From positions 1 to 5,767 of the forward strand of contig JBHHWI010000145.1 in the NCBI GenBank assembly GCA_046756445.1: a stretch of DNA of 5,767 nucleotides. Direction: 5' to 3'. This document shows, piece by piece, positions 1 through 5,718 of the stretch. Both the position numbers and the translations under genes were made by a program. The stretch comes from JACZWL01 sp046756445 (GTDB lineage Bacteria > Pseudomonadota > Gammaproteobacteria > Steroidobacterales > Woeseiaceae). Position 1 is the stretch's first letter. Each line of letters opens with the position of its first letter. The notes below the pieces were generated by a model. It was not told the origin of the DNA and made no database searches. It saw nothing but the letters and a program-made list of their open reading frames with translations.

Positions 1-88
1 GCCATTCGTATCAAAATCATGACCATGTCGGCAATCTCGGGCGGTCTCGTGCAATATTCAGGCTAGCCTGGATAGTGCGCCAGCATGG

Positions 89-167
89 CGAGTGAGATCG
101 GTTAAGGATTTGATTGGTTGAGGGATTTTCCGAGTGAGTGGAATAACGGTGTCTATTTCCGAGCGAG
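89..167 (+). repeat. Three direct copies of CGAGYGAG
   Basis: CGAGTGAG occurs at 89-96 and 131-138, and CGAGCGAG at 160-167. The last two copies extend leftward to a 12-base repeat TTTCCGAGYGAG (127-138 and 156-167) with one mismatch. Start-to-start distances are 42 and 29 bases. The repeats are seen directly. A role as binding sites for a regulator of the downstream operon is only inference; the 42-base step is close to four helical turns but the 29-base step is not a whole number of turns. Confidence 0.4.
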
Positions 168-178
168 GAAAATCGCTC
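161..178 (+). promoter_or_regulatory. Leader hairpin with a competing upstream arm
   Basis: GAGCGA (161-166) and TCGCTC (173-178) form a perfect 6-bp stem around the loop GGAAAA. An alternative partner exists: GATTTTCC at 124-131 is the exact reverse complement of GGAAAATC at 167-174, so pairing with it would open this hairpin. No T-tract follows, so this is not an ordinary intrinsic terminator. Whether either structure forms in a transcript is unknown, since the transcription start has not been located. Confidence 0.3.
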
Positions 179-189
179 AGGCAATCTAA

Positions 190-225
190 GACTAAGCGAA
201 AGCGCGCCATACTGGCGCAGTAGTC
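190..225 (+). promoter_or_regulatory. Possible three-way-junction structure just upstream of the first gene
   Basis: GACTA (190-194) and TAGTC (221-225) form an outer stem. Inside it are GCGAAAGC (196-203), a two-base-pair hairpin with a GNRA-type GAAA loop, and a 6-bp stem GCGCCA (204-209) with TGGCGC (213-218). The block ends 13 bases before the ATG at 239. A further short pairing, GGC (227-229) with GCC (234-236), covers the place where a ribosome binding site would be expected. The pairings are visible; any regulatory effect on translation is inferred. Confidence 0.3.
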
Positions 226-238
226 AGGCTAAAGCCCA

Positions 239-607
239 ATGAGCGCTGTCCCCGTCGAGATCAAGCTGCGCAGGAAATCACGCCTGATCGCAGTGACGTT
301 CGACGACGGGAATTCCTTCGATCTTCCCTTCGAGTATCTTCGCGTCTATTCGCCCTCCGCCGACGTAAAGGGGCACGGCCCGGGTCAGGAAGTGCTGCAA
401 ACGGGCAAGGAAAACGTCCAGGTCACGCTGATCGAACCGATCGGCCATTACGCGGTGCGACTCGTGTTCGATGACGGACACGACACCGGCCTTTATACCT
501 GGAAATACCTGTACGAGCTGGGCGAGGCCCGGGCTGCAAACTGGCAAGCCTACCTCGACCGGCTCGAGGCGGCGGGGTATGCTCGCCGTGATCCCGCGAA
601 CAACTAG
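239..607 (+). CDS. DUF971 family protein (gamma-butyrobetaine hydroxylase N-terminal-like domain)
   Basis: This 122-residue protein is a stand-alone DUF971 (GBBH-like N-terminal) domain. Recognisable family features, in order, are VTFDDG at 19-24, LPFEYLRVYSPSADV at 29-43, the loop GHGPGQ at 45-50, and IEPIGHYAV followed by FDDGHDTGLYTW at 65-88. It contains no cysteine, so it cannot make the Cys3His zinc site described in the eukaryotic hydroxylase domain. It has no signal peptide or membrane segment and is probably cytoplasmic. The ATG at 239 is the first possible start, because an in-frame TAA lies at 230-232; the ribosome binding site before it is weak. The gene ends 4 bases before ubiE, so the two are almost certainly cotranscribed. 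The molecular function of bacterial stand-alone DUF971 proteins is not established, and a link to ubiquinone synthesis here rests on position alone. Confidence 0.9.
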   Translation: MSAVPVEIKLRRKSRLIAVTFDDGNSFDLPFEYLRVYSPSADVKGHGPGQEVLQTGKENVQVTLIEPIGHYAVRLVFDDGHDTGLYTWKYLYELGEARAANWQAYLDRLEAAGYARRDPANN

Positions 608-611
608 ATCT

Positions 612-1361
612 ATGCCAAAAGACTCCCCCACCACGCATTTCGGGTTCGAAACCGTTCCGCTCGCCGACAAAGCGCGCAAGGTAAGGGGCGTGTTCGATTC
701 CGTCGCCAGCCGTTATGACCTCATGAATGACCTGATGTCAGGCGGTCTTCACAGGCTATGGAAGCGATTCATGATCGAGCAGGCCGATGTAAGACGCGGC
801 CACGTCGTTCTGGATCTTGCGGGCGGAACCGGAGACCTGGCGACGGCATTTGCCAAAGAGGTCGGCGATGCGGGGCATGTCGTTCTGGCCGACATCAACC
901 TGAAAATGCTGGTTGAGGGCAGGGGCCGGCTCATCGATGCCGGTGTTGCCGGAAATTTTTCGATTGCGCAGGTCGACGCGGAGCGATTGCCGTTCGCGCC
1001 CGCCAGTTTCGAGCGCATCACGATCGCGTTCGGGCTGAGGAACGTGACAAACCAGGCCGCAGCGCTCGCCTCCATGCTGCGCGTGCTGAAACCGGGGGGC
1101 AAGGTCCTGATTCTCGAGTTCTCCAGGCCGAAAGACATATTGAAACCCGCCTACGATCTGTATTCGTTCAGGGTAATTCCCCTGCTCGGCAAACTGGTGG
1201 CCAACGACGAGTCGAGCTACCGATACCTCGCCGAGTCGATTCGAATGCACCCGGACCAGGAGGGGTTGCTGAAAATAATGGAGGAGGCCGGCTTCGGGCG
1301 CTGCCGATACCACAATCTTGCCGGCGGAATCGTCGCGCTGCATATCGGATACCGGCTCTGA
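612..1361 (+). CDS. ubiE: Ubiquinone/menaquinone biosynthesis C-methyltransferase UbiE
   Basis: This SAM-dependent class I methyltransferase of 249 residues (about 251 in E. coli) methylates the ring carbon of 2-polyprenyl-6-methoxy-1,4-benzoquinol in ubiquinone synthesis. In menaquinone makers it also methylates demethylmenaquinol. The UbiE signature YDLMNDLMSGGLHRLW spans 35-50. The SAM-binding glycine motif VLDLAGGTGDL is at 66-76, the acidic residue that follows strand 2 is D94 in ADIN, FGLRNV is at 140-145, and ESIRMHPDQ is at 208-216. The ATG at 612 gives the family's normal N terminus (TTHFGFETV follows closely). An in-frame ATG at 579 has a richer purine stretch before it but would add 11 residues and overlap the DUF971 gene, so it is less likely. 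The stop overlaps the ubiJ start by one base. UbiE belongs to the soluble Ubi complex, which fits its place beside ubiJ. Confidence 0.97.
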   Translation: MPKDSPTTHFGFETVPLADKARKVRGVFDSVASRYDLMNDLMSGGLHRLWKRFMIEQADVRRGHVVLDLAGGTGDLATAFAKEVGDAGHVVLADINLKMLVEGRGRLIDAGVAGNFSIAQVDAERLPFAPASFERITIAFGLRNVTNQAAALASMLRVLKPGGKVLILEFSRPKDILKPAYDLYSFRVIPLLGKLVANDESSYRYLAESIRMHPDQEGLLKIMEEAGFGRCRYHNLAGGIVALHIGYRL

Positions 1362-1966
1362 TGGACGCCCTCGAGTCCCTGTTTCGGCCGGTCATCTCGC
1401 TGATCAACAAGCAGATCAAGGCGACGACTCCGGCACGGGAACTCTGCGCAGAACTCGACGCCAAGATAATCGCCGTGCGCGTGAAGGATACGAGTCTGGC
1501 AATGTTCTTTTGTGTTTGCCCGGACGAAATCGCGCTCTTCGGCGACTTTGACGGCGAACCCGATGTCGTCATCACCGGGTCGATCCTGACGCTCGCCCGG
1601 CTGGCCGGAGCCGGCGGACAGGATGCCCTACGCGACGGTTCACTGGACCTGACCGGGGATGCCGAGGTGGCGCAGTCGTTCCAGAAGCTGCTCCTTTTCG
1701 GCAAGCCCGACATCGAAGAGGAGCTGTCGGGGATCATCGGCGATGTCGCCGCTCACCATCTCGGCGAGGTTGCAAGAGGCGTCGGGACGTGGGCCAGGGA
1801 AGCAGGATCGACGATTCGCCAGAATATCGCCGAGTACATCGTCGAAGAGCGGCGCGACGTGCCGAGTCGGCACGAGGTCGAGACGTTTACGCGTCTGGTA
1901 GACGCCCTGCGTGACGATGTTGCGCGGTTTGAGGCCCGCCTGAACCGCCTCGAACGGGAAACCTGA
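1361..1966 (+). CDS. ubiJ: Ubiquinone biosynthesis accessory factor UbiJ (SCP2 domain)
   Basis: The product has 201 residues, the same length as E. coli UbiJ. The N-terminal part (about 15-115) is an SCP2-type sterol/lipid-carrier fold, with a hydrophobic core segment near 45-60 and the characteristic LDLTGDAEVAQSFQKL at 95-110. The middle block DIEEELSGIIGDVAAHHLGE (117-136) corresponds to a conserved UbiJ region. The end (about 172-199) is charged and heptad-like, consistent with a coiled coil; in E. coli the C-terminal part of UbiJ interacts with UbiK. There is no catalytic site. From family knowledge, UbiJ binds polyprenyl lipid intermediates and helps organise the Ubi complex. It starts at the ATG in TGATG shared with the ubiE stop, and no clear Shine-Dalgarno lies before it, so translational coupling is likely. 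Older annotation would call it a SCP2 sterol-binding or YigP protein. Confidence 0.93.
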   Translation: MDALESLFRPVISLINKQIKATTPARELCAELDAKIIAVRVKDTSLAMFFCVCPDEIALFGDFDGEPDVVITGSILTLARLAGAGGQDALRDGSLDLTGDAEVAQSFQKLLLFGKPDIEEELSGIIGDVAAHHLGEVARGVGTWAREAGSTIRQNIAEYIVEERRDVPSRHEVETFTRLVDALRDDVARFEARLNRLERET

Positions 1967-3600
1967 TGCAACGAAAACGCACACTGCTCAGACTCCTGAC
2001 TATCCAGCGAGTCCTGGTTCGCCATGGCCTGGACGAGATCATTACGGCGGTCCATATCCTGCGGCCACTGCGATTTTTCTTTTACCTCTTTCCGCGAAGA
2101 AGTGACCGGTCAGCCCCGTTGGGCGAGAGAATACGCCTCGCCCTCGAAGAACTCGGGCCGATATTCGTCAAGTTCGGCCAGGCGGTTTCGACGCGCCGGG
2201 ACTTGCTGCCCCGCGACGTCGCCGATGAACTGGCCAAGCTTCAGGATCGCGTGCCGCCGTTTCCGGCGGACGAGGCGGTTGCCATTCTCAATGCCGCCTA
2301 TGGCAAACCGGTAAGCGATGTTTTCGCCCGCTTCGATTTCGACCCGTTTGCGGCGGCATCGATCGCACAGGTGCATACCGCGGCGCTGGACGACGGCACC
2401 GAGGTCATCGTCAAGCTGTTACGGCCCGGTGTTCGCGAGCTGATCGAGCGGGACCTCGACGTCCTGTTTGCCGTCGCGACCCTGGCCGACAGGTACTGGG
2501 AGAACAGCAAACGCCTGCGCCCGCTCGAGCTGGTCGCCGAATATGAGAAGACCGTTATCGATGAGCTCGACCTGATGCGGGAGGGCGCGAACTCGGCACA
2601 GCTCAAGCGTAATTTCGAAGGCTCCGACATGCTGTACGTCCCGGAGGTTTACTGGGACTACTGCCGGCCCGAGGTCCTGGTCCAGGAAAGGGTCTACGGC
2701 ATCCCGATCAGCGATATGGAAGCCCTCAGGGCCGCGGGCACCAACATCCAGACCCTGGCGGAAAACGGCGTCGAGATCTTTTTCACGCAGGTCTTTCGGC
2801 ACAACTTCTTCCATGCGGACATGCATCCGGGCAACATCTTCGTGATCGCTGACGATCCGGAGCGGCCGAAATACGCGGCCGTCGACTTCGGAATCGTCGG
2901 CACCTTGAGCACAACGGACCAGCAGTACCTGGCCGGCAACTTCCTGGCATTTTTCGATCGCGACTATCACGAAATCGCCAGACTCCACCTGGATTCCGGT
3001 TGGGTGCCGCCCGACACACGAATCGACGAACTCGAAACCGCCGTCAGGACCGTCTGTGAACCCATTTTCAACAAGCCCCTGGCGGAGATTTCCTTCGCGC
3101 AGGTCCTGATTCGTATCTTCCGCACGGCCCGGCGCTTCAACATGGAGATTCAGCCTCAGCTGATTCTCCTGCACAAAACACTGCTCAACATCGAGGGGCT
3201 GGGCCGGGAGTTGTACCCCGAGCTCGACCTGTGGAAAACAGCGCACCCCGTATTGCGGCAGTGGATGGACGAACAGCTGGGTCCGCGGGCGATGCTCGAC
3301 GACATTCGCGGAAATCTGCCGCAGCTTCGCGACGCTCTGCGTGAACTACCCCTGGCGATCAAGCATCTCGCCGATCGGGCGGCCTCCGGGAATCCTCGCG
3401 GGCAGACGCATTCACCGGACCCGAAGCCATTGAGGGAGCAACTGAAGCTGCAACAAAGGCAGCACTTCCTGCTGGCAGTCGGGACGACCTGCGCCGTATC
3501 CGGGACGCTGCTCGTCTCGCTGGAGGCAATGCCCGCGCTCGGATGGGTACTGTTCGCGGCGGGCGTCGTCTCGCTGATCGCCGGGCGGCCGCCGGCCTGA
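1966..3600 (+). CDS. ubiB: Ubiquinone biosynthesis protein kinase-like ATPase UbiB
   Basis: This 544-residue protein of the UbiB/ABC1/ADCK atypical kinase family (E. coli, 546) is required for ubiquinone synthesis. The family-specific KxGQ motif is K69-F-G-Q72. The alanine-rich loop that replaces the usual glycine-rich loop is AAASIAQVH at 129-137, and the nucleotide-binding lysine is K150 in VKLLRPG. The ELD motif is at 200-202 within a helix ending EGAN. The catalytic loop HADMHPGN is at 283-290 (D285, N290), and the metal-binding DFG is at 307-309. All expected residues are present, so the protein should be active. Two hydrophobic C-terminal segments (roughly 500-520 and 524-540) would anchor it in the inner membrane. 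Known family biochemistry favours an ATPase that acts on lipid precursors rather than a typical protein kinase. The ATG overlaps the ubiJ stop (TGATG), and GGGA lies a short distance upstream. Unlike the E. coli locus, no tat genes follow. Confidence 0.97.
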   Translation: MQRKRTLLRLLTIQRVLVRHGLDEIITAVHILRPLRFFFYLFPRRSDRSAPLGERIRLALEELGPIFVKFGQAVSTRRDLLPRDVADELAKLQDRVPPFPADEAVAILNAAYGKPVSDVFARFDFDPFAAASIAQVHTAALDDGTEVIVKLLRPGVRELIERDLDVLFAVATLADRYWENSKRLRPLELVAEYEKTVIDELDLMREGANSAQLKRNFEGSDMLYVPEVYWDYCRPEVLVQERVYGIPISDMEALRAAGTNIQTLAENGVEIFFTQVFRHNFFHADMHPGNIFVIADDPERPKYAAVDFGIVGTLSTTDQQYLAGNFLAFFDRDYHEIARLHLDSGWVPPDTRIDELETAVRTVCEPIFNKPLAEISFAQVLIRIFRTARRFNMEIQPQLILLHKTLLNIEGLGRELYPELDLWKTAHPVLRQWMDEQLGPRAMLDDIRGNLPQLRDALRELPLAIKHLADRAASGNPRGQTHSPDPKPLREQLKLQQRQHFLLAVGTTCAVSGTLLVSLEAMPALGWVLFAAGVVSLIAGRPPA

Positions 3601-3677
3601 AGTCCATCCGGGCTGGCAACAAGACCTTTCCCGAAGATGAGCCGGCACCATGTCTGTCGGTTCTACACGTCCACGAA

Positions 3678-3707
3678 TTGATGTTATCGTCCTGGACTGT
3701 GTCTAAT
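3678..3707 (+). promoter_or_regulatory. Candidate sigma-70 promoter for the envelope gene pair
   Basis: A -35-like TTGATG (3678-3683, four of six matches to TTGACA) is followed after 18 bases by a -10-like TCTAAT (3702-3707, five of six matches to TATAAT). Transcription would begin near 3713-3715, inside the palindrome GTGC-A-GCAC, giving an untranslated leader of about 120 bases. The position, after ubiB and before the next gene, is appropriate. This is a sequence match only. Confidence 0.4.
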
Positions 3708-3733
3708 GGTGCAGCACAGCGTTATCTGTCCAT

Positions 3734-3799
3734 GATCCGATGGCACGATAGGTGATCCCGCCGGTCTGACCGATAGGGTGTTCGGATCGGGACGCCATC
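3734..3799 (+). promoter_or_regulatory. Nested inverted repeats in the 5' leader of the beta-barrel gene
   Basis: Three nested pairings can be read: GATGGC (3739-3744) with GCCATC (3794-3799), TCCCG (3756-3760) with CGGGA (3788-3792), and CGGT (3762-3765) with ACCG (3769-3772). A competing perfect 7-base pairing joins GATCCGA (3734-3740) to TCGGATC (3782-3788), so two folds are mutually exclusive. The block ends about 20 bases before the Shine-Dalgarno. No T-tract follows, which argues against a simple terminator. A regulatory role is inference. Confidence 0.3.
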
Positions 3800-3832
3800 A
3801 ACCTCGTTTGAGCAACGGTGAGGAACAATACA

Positions 3833-4648
3833 ATGAAAATCAAGAACTTCCTGCTACTGCTGATCTTTGTCCTGCCCGCCTCGGCGCTGGCCGATCCATT
3901 GTTGGGGAAAGGCCTGGCCGGCGATCGCACGATGCCGCGGGCCTTCGGCATCGGCATCGACTACTTCAACATGGACCAGCCTTATCAGATCGACAGTCTG
4001 GTCTTCAACGCACCGCCCGGCGTTCCGCTGCCGCCAATCACCGATCCCAGTGTGATAATCGTCGAAAACGACATCACGCATGTCGATATCAAACTCGATG
4101 TCTGGCTACTGCCGTTCCTCAACGTATTCGCGGTGTATGGACAGATCGATGGCGACACATCCGTCGATCTCAGCGGCGCCGGCATCCCCTTGCTGCCGCC
4201 CGAGGTCCAGACGCTGATGATTGACTACGACGGCGACGTCTATGGCGGCGGCGTGGTCCTCGCGGCAGGCGGCGACAAATGGTTCGCGTCGGTCACCGGC
4301 ACCTTCACCGACACCAGCCTGAGCGGCGCCTTCAATTCAGCCGTCGAGGCGACCGCGGTGCAGCCGCGGCTCGGCGTGCGATTCAATGAAAATACCGAGG
4401 TCTGGATCGGCGGGTACTTTATCGATGCCGAGGAAAGACACAGCGGTACGATCAGCCTGGATCTCGGCCCCCTCGGACCCGGGGCGCCGGTTCCCATCGA
4501 TTTTTCCGTCGACCTGTCACAGCAGAAGGATTTCAACTTCAGCCTCGGGCTGCACACGATGTTTTCCGACAGCTGGGAAGCGACCGTGGAAGTCGGCGGC
4601 AGTGACAGGGACACCGTACTTGCAAATCTGACATACAGATTCGAATGA
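3833..4648 (+). CDS. Putative outer-membrane beta-barrel protein (function unknown)
   Basis: The 271-residue product starts with a classical Sec signal peptide: basic MKIK, a leucine-rich core, and an ALA cleavage site after residue 20, giving a mature protein starting DPLL. The rest has no long hydrophobic helix. It shows alternating polar/hydrophobic stretches typical of beta strands (about 37-49, 82-110, 127-162, 171-211 and 222-270), glycine and aromatic residues, and a terminal strand ANLTYRFE. Three proline/glycine-rich segments (60-72, 115-124, 212-222) look like exposed loops. The last residue is glutamate, not the usual terminal phenylalanine, which is penultimate here. The ATG at 3833 is chosen because GAGGA (3820-3824) lies 8 bases upstream; an in-frame GTG at 3818 overlaps that ribosome binding site and is not the start. 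I do not recognise a named family. Its likely partner begins 4 bases downstream. A soluble periplasmic beta protein is the main alternative. Confidence 0.75.
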   Translation: MKIKNFLLLLIFVLPASALADPLLGKGLAGDRTMPRAFGIGIDYFNMDQPYQIDSLVFNAPPGVPLPPITDPSVIIVENDITHVDIKLDVWLLPFLNVFAVYGQIDGDTSVDLSGAGIPLLPPEVQTLMIDYDGDVYGGGVVLAAGGDKWFASVTGTFTDTSLSGAFNSAVEATAVQPRLGVRFNENTEVWIGGYFIDAEERHSGTISLDLGPLGPGAPVPIDFSVDLSQQKDFNFSLGLHTMFSDSWEATVEVGGSDRDTVLANLTYRFE

Positions 4649-4652
4649 GGTA

Positions 4653-5681
4653 GTGACTGGTTCCGCCACAAACGCAGCGGCAGTTGCCGTCACGGTATCG
4701 GCGTTAGCTTTCTCTGGTCCGGCAAAAGCCTACGAAACGGATCAGTTCTATAACCGATCCCAGACGATCGCGGACTCGACCGAGGTACTCAATCGCAAAG
4801 TCAATGAAACCCTCTCGGAAATCGTCGCCGAATGGCGCAAGGGCCATAACGAGAAAGCCTTCGTCAATGCAGTGTATGGCCGGCTCGGCGGACACCACTG
4901 GGTAGACAAGCTCGAACGCTGGGCGATGAAATCCCCGGATGTCGACAAGCTCGAGACCCCGCGATATGACAGCATCTACTCGGGCCTGCCGTTCTGGTCT
5001 GTCAGGACGACATTTCTCTTCGGCATCGGCAGCACCATCCGGGTCAACGATCAGCTGATCGGCTCGGACAAGATCGGCCACTTTTTCTCGCAGGGACGAA
5101 AATATTATCGCCGTTATCTTAGATACGGTTCCGAGGAAAAAGCGGCGAAACAGTCTGCATACACGGAGCGCGCGATCTTCGGCAGCGGCACCACCGGCTC
5201 GTACTCGAACGCCGACCTGGTTGCAAACTACGAAGGCTACCGCTTTTATCGCAGCCTGTTTGACGACGATGTCGTGCCGGGCAAGCCGGCCATTTTGCGC
5301 TGGGAGGGTGATGGCTGGATTATTCAGAGAGAATTCGACTGGGCGGATTACGTCAACGCATACTGGGACGAAGCCCTCAACATGAATGACTACGACTTTC
5401 TTCTGTACAAGCACATCCGCAAGAGGCTCCTGGCGCTTTGCCCGCAGTATTGGGAGCAGCCGGCGCTCTACAGGATTGAGAACGAAGACGAGCTAAAAGC
5501 ACGATACGCGCATCTGGGAATGCGCGACACTCGGTTTCTCAGGCTGGATACGCTGTGCGCCGAACGGGAGCCGGATGCCGATCTGATAGTCGCCGCGGAG
5601 CAAGACGGCGACGACGTTGAGGACGTGCCGGCCGAGAACAAACGCCCATCGCAAGATGCTTATTTCAGCCCACGTCATTAA
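4653..5681 (+). CDS. Predicted exported protein of unknown function
   Basis: This 342-residue protein begins with an alanine/valine-rich hydrophobic stretch and an AKA site, with probable cleavage after residue 26 before YETDQ, so it is probably periplasmic or envelope-associated. The N-region has no lysine or arginine, which is unusual for a signal peptide. The GTG start is the only candidate that keeps the hydrophobic segment, since an in-frame TGA lies at 4629-4631. The GAGG over the preceding stop is only 2 bases from this GTG, so coupling to the upstream gene is likely. The mature part is rich in tyrosine, tryptophan and charged residues. Its most distinctive motif is GSDKIGHFFSQG (137-148), followed by GTTGSYSNADLVANYEGYRFY at 179-199 (with one residue variation in spacing) and a tryptophan-rich block near 217-238. 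The DKxxHF pattern faintly recalls VanZ-like and YfiM/DUF2279 proteins, but I cannot claim homology. The tail after about 304 is acidic and probably disordered. Two cysteines (C263, C302) could form a disulfide. Confidence 0.8.
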   Translation: MTGSATNAAAVAVTVSALAFSGPAKAYETDQFYNRSQTIADSTEVLNRKVNETLSEIVAEWRKGHNEKAFVNAVYGRLGGHHWVDKLERWAMKSPDVDKLETPRYDSIYSGLPFWSVRTTFLFGIGSTIRVNDQLIGSDKIGHFFSQGRKYYRRYLRYGSEEKAAKQSAYTERAIFGSGTTGSYSNADLVANYEGYRFYRSLFDDDVVPGKPAILRWEGDGWIIQREFDWADYVNAYWDEALNMNDYDFLLYKHIRKRLLALCPQYWEQPALYRIENEDELKARYAHLGMRDTRFLRLDTLCAEREPDADLIVAAEQDGDDVEDVPAENKRPSQDAYFSPRH

Positions 5682-5696
5682 CCTGAAGGTATCGTC

Positions 5697-5718
5697 GCGG
5701 ACCGGCGCAACGGTCCGC
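5697..5718. terminator. Strong GC-rich hairpin between convergent genes
   Basis: GCGGACCG (5697-5704) and CGGTCCGC (5711-5718) form a perfect 8-bp stem around the loop GCGCAA. It lies 15 bases after the plus-strand stop codon and directly abuts the 3' CCA of the minus-strand tRNA. Placement between converging genes suits a bidirectional transcription stop. Neither side has a proper T-tract, so efficiency as an intrinsic terminator is uncertain; it could instead act in RNA end protection or tRNA 3' processing. Confidence 0.45.

Larger units (their letters stand above)
1..238. other. Non-coding leader upstream of the DUF971-ubiE-ubiJ-ubiB operon
   Basis: No convincing gene lies here. One frame is open from the left edge to a TAG at 64-66 and could be the last 21 codons of an upstream gene or a gene remnant, but it is too short to assign. 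The rest holds three copies of an 8-mer, two groups of inverted repeats that could fold as RNA (161-178 and 190-225), and no strong sigma-70 promoter. The best promoter-like pair is TTGAGG at 118-123 with GAATAA at 141-146 (17-base spacer); its -10 is poor, so I do not call it. The operon promoter may lie here or further left. Confidence 0.6.
3601..3832. other. Intergenic region between ubiB and the beta-barrel gene
   Basis: No supported gene lies in these 232 bases. I see no hairpin followed by a T-tract after the ubiB stop, so an intrinsic terminator for the ubi operon is not evident. The region holds a candidate sigma-70 promoter (3678-3707), a small odd palindrome GTGC-A-GCAC at 3709-3717, inverted repeats between 3734 and 3799, and the Shine-Dalgarno of the next gene at 3820-3824. 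Confidence 0.6.

Noticed and set aside
471..611. N-terminal extension of ubiE to an ATG at 471 or 579
   Set aside because: The extension overlaps the DUF971 gene in another frame and adds residues absent from UbiE proteins. The ATG at 612 gives the usual length and N terminus.
2419..3246. Long open frame of 275 codons on the minus strand
   Set aside because: It lies entirely inside ubiB, which has every family motif intact in the plus frame. Long antisense frames are expected in GC-rich coding DNA, and this translation shows no recognisable domain.
3581..3597. GC-rich palindromic stretch at the end of ubiB as a terminator
   Set aside because: It contains the perfect palindrome GGCGGCCGCC but has no T-tract after it and encodes the last residues of UbiB, so it is better explained by GC-rich coding sequence.
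3543..3755. Small plus-strand open frame across the ubiB end and intergenic region
   Set aside because: Its first part overlaps ubiB in another frame, it has no domain, and the candidate promoter for the next gene lies inside it.
4704..5414. Open frame of 236 codons on the minus strand
   Set aside because: It is antisense to the exported-protein gene, has no recognisable domain, and the plus-strand frame has a signal peptide and coherent protein-like composition.
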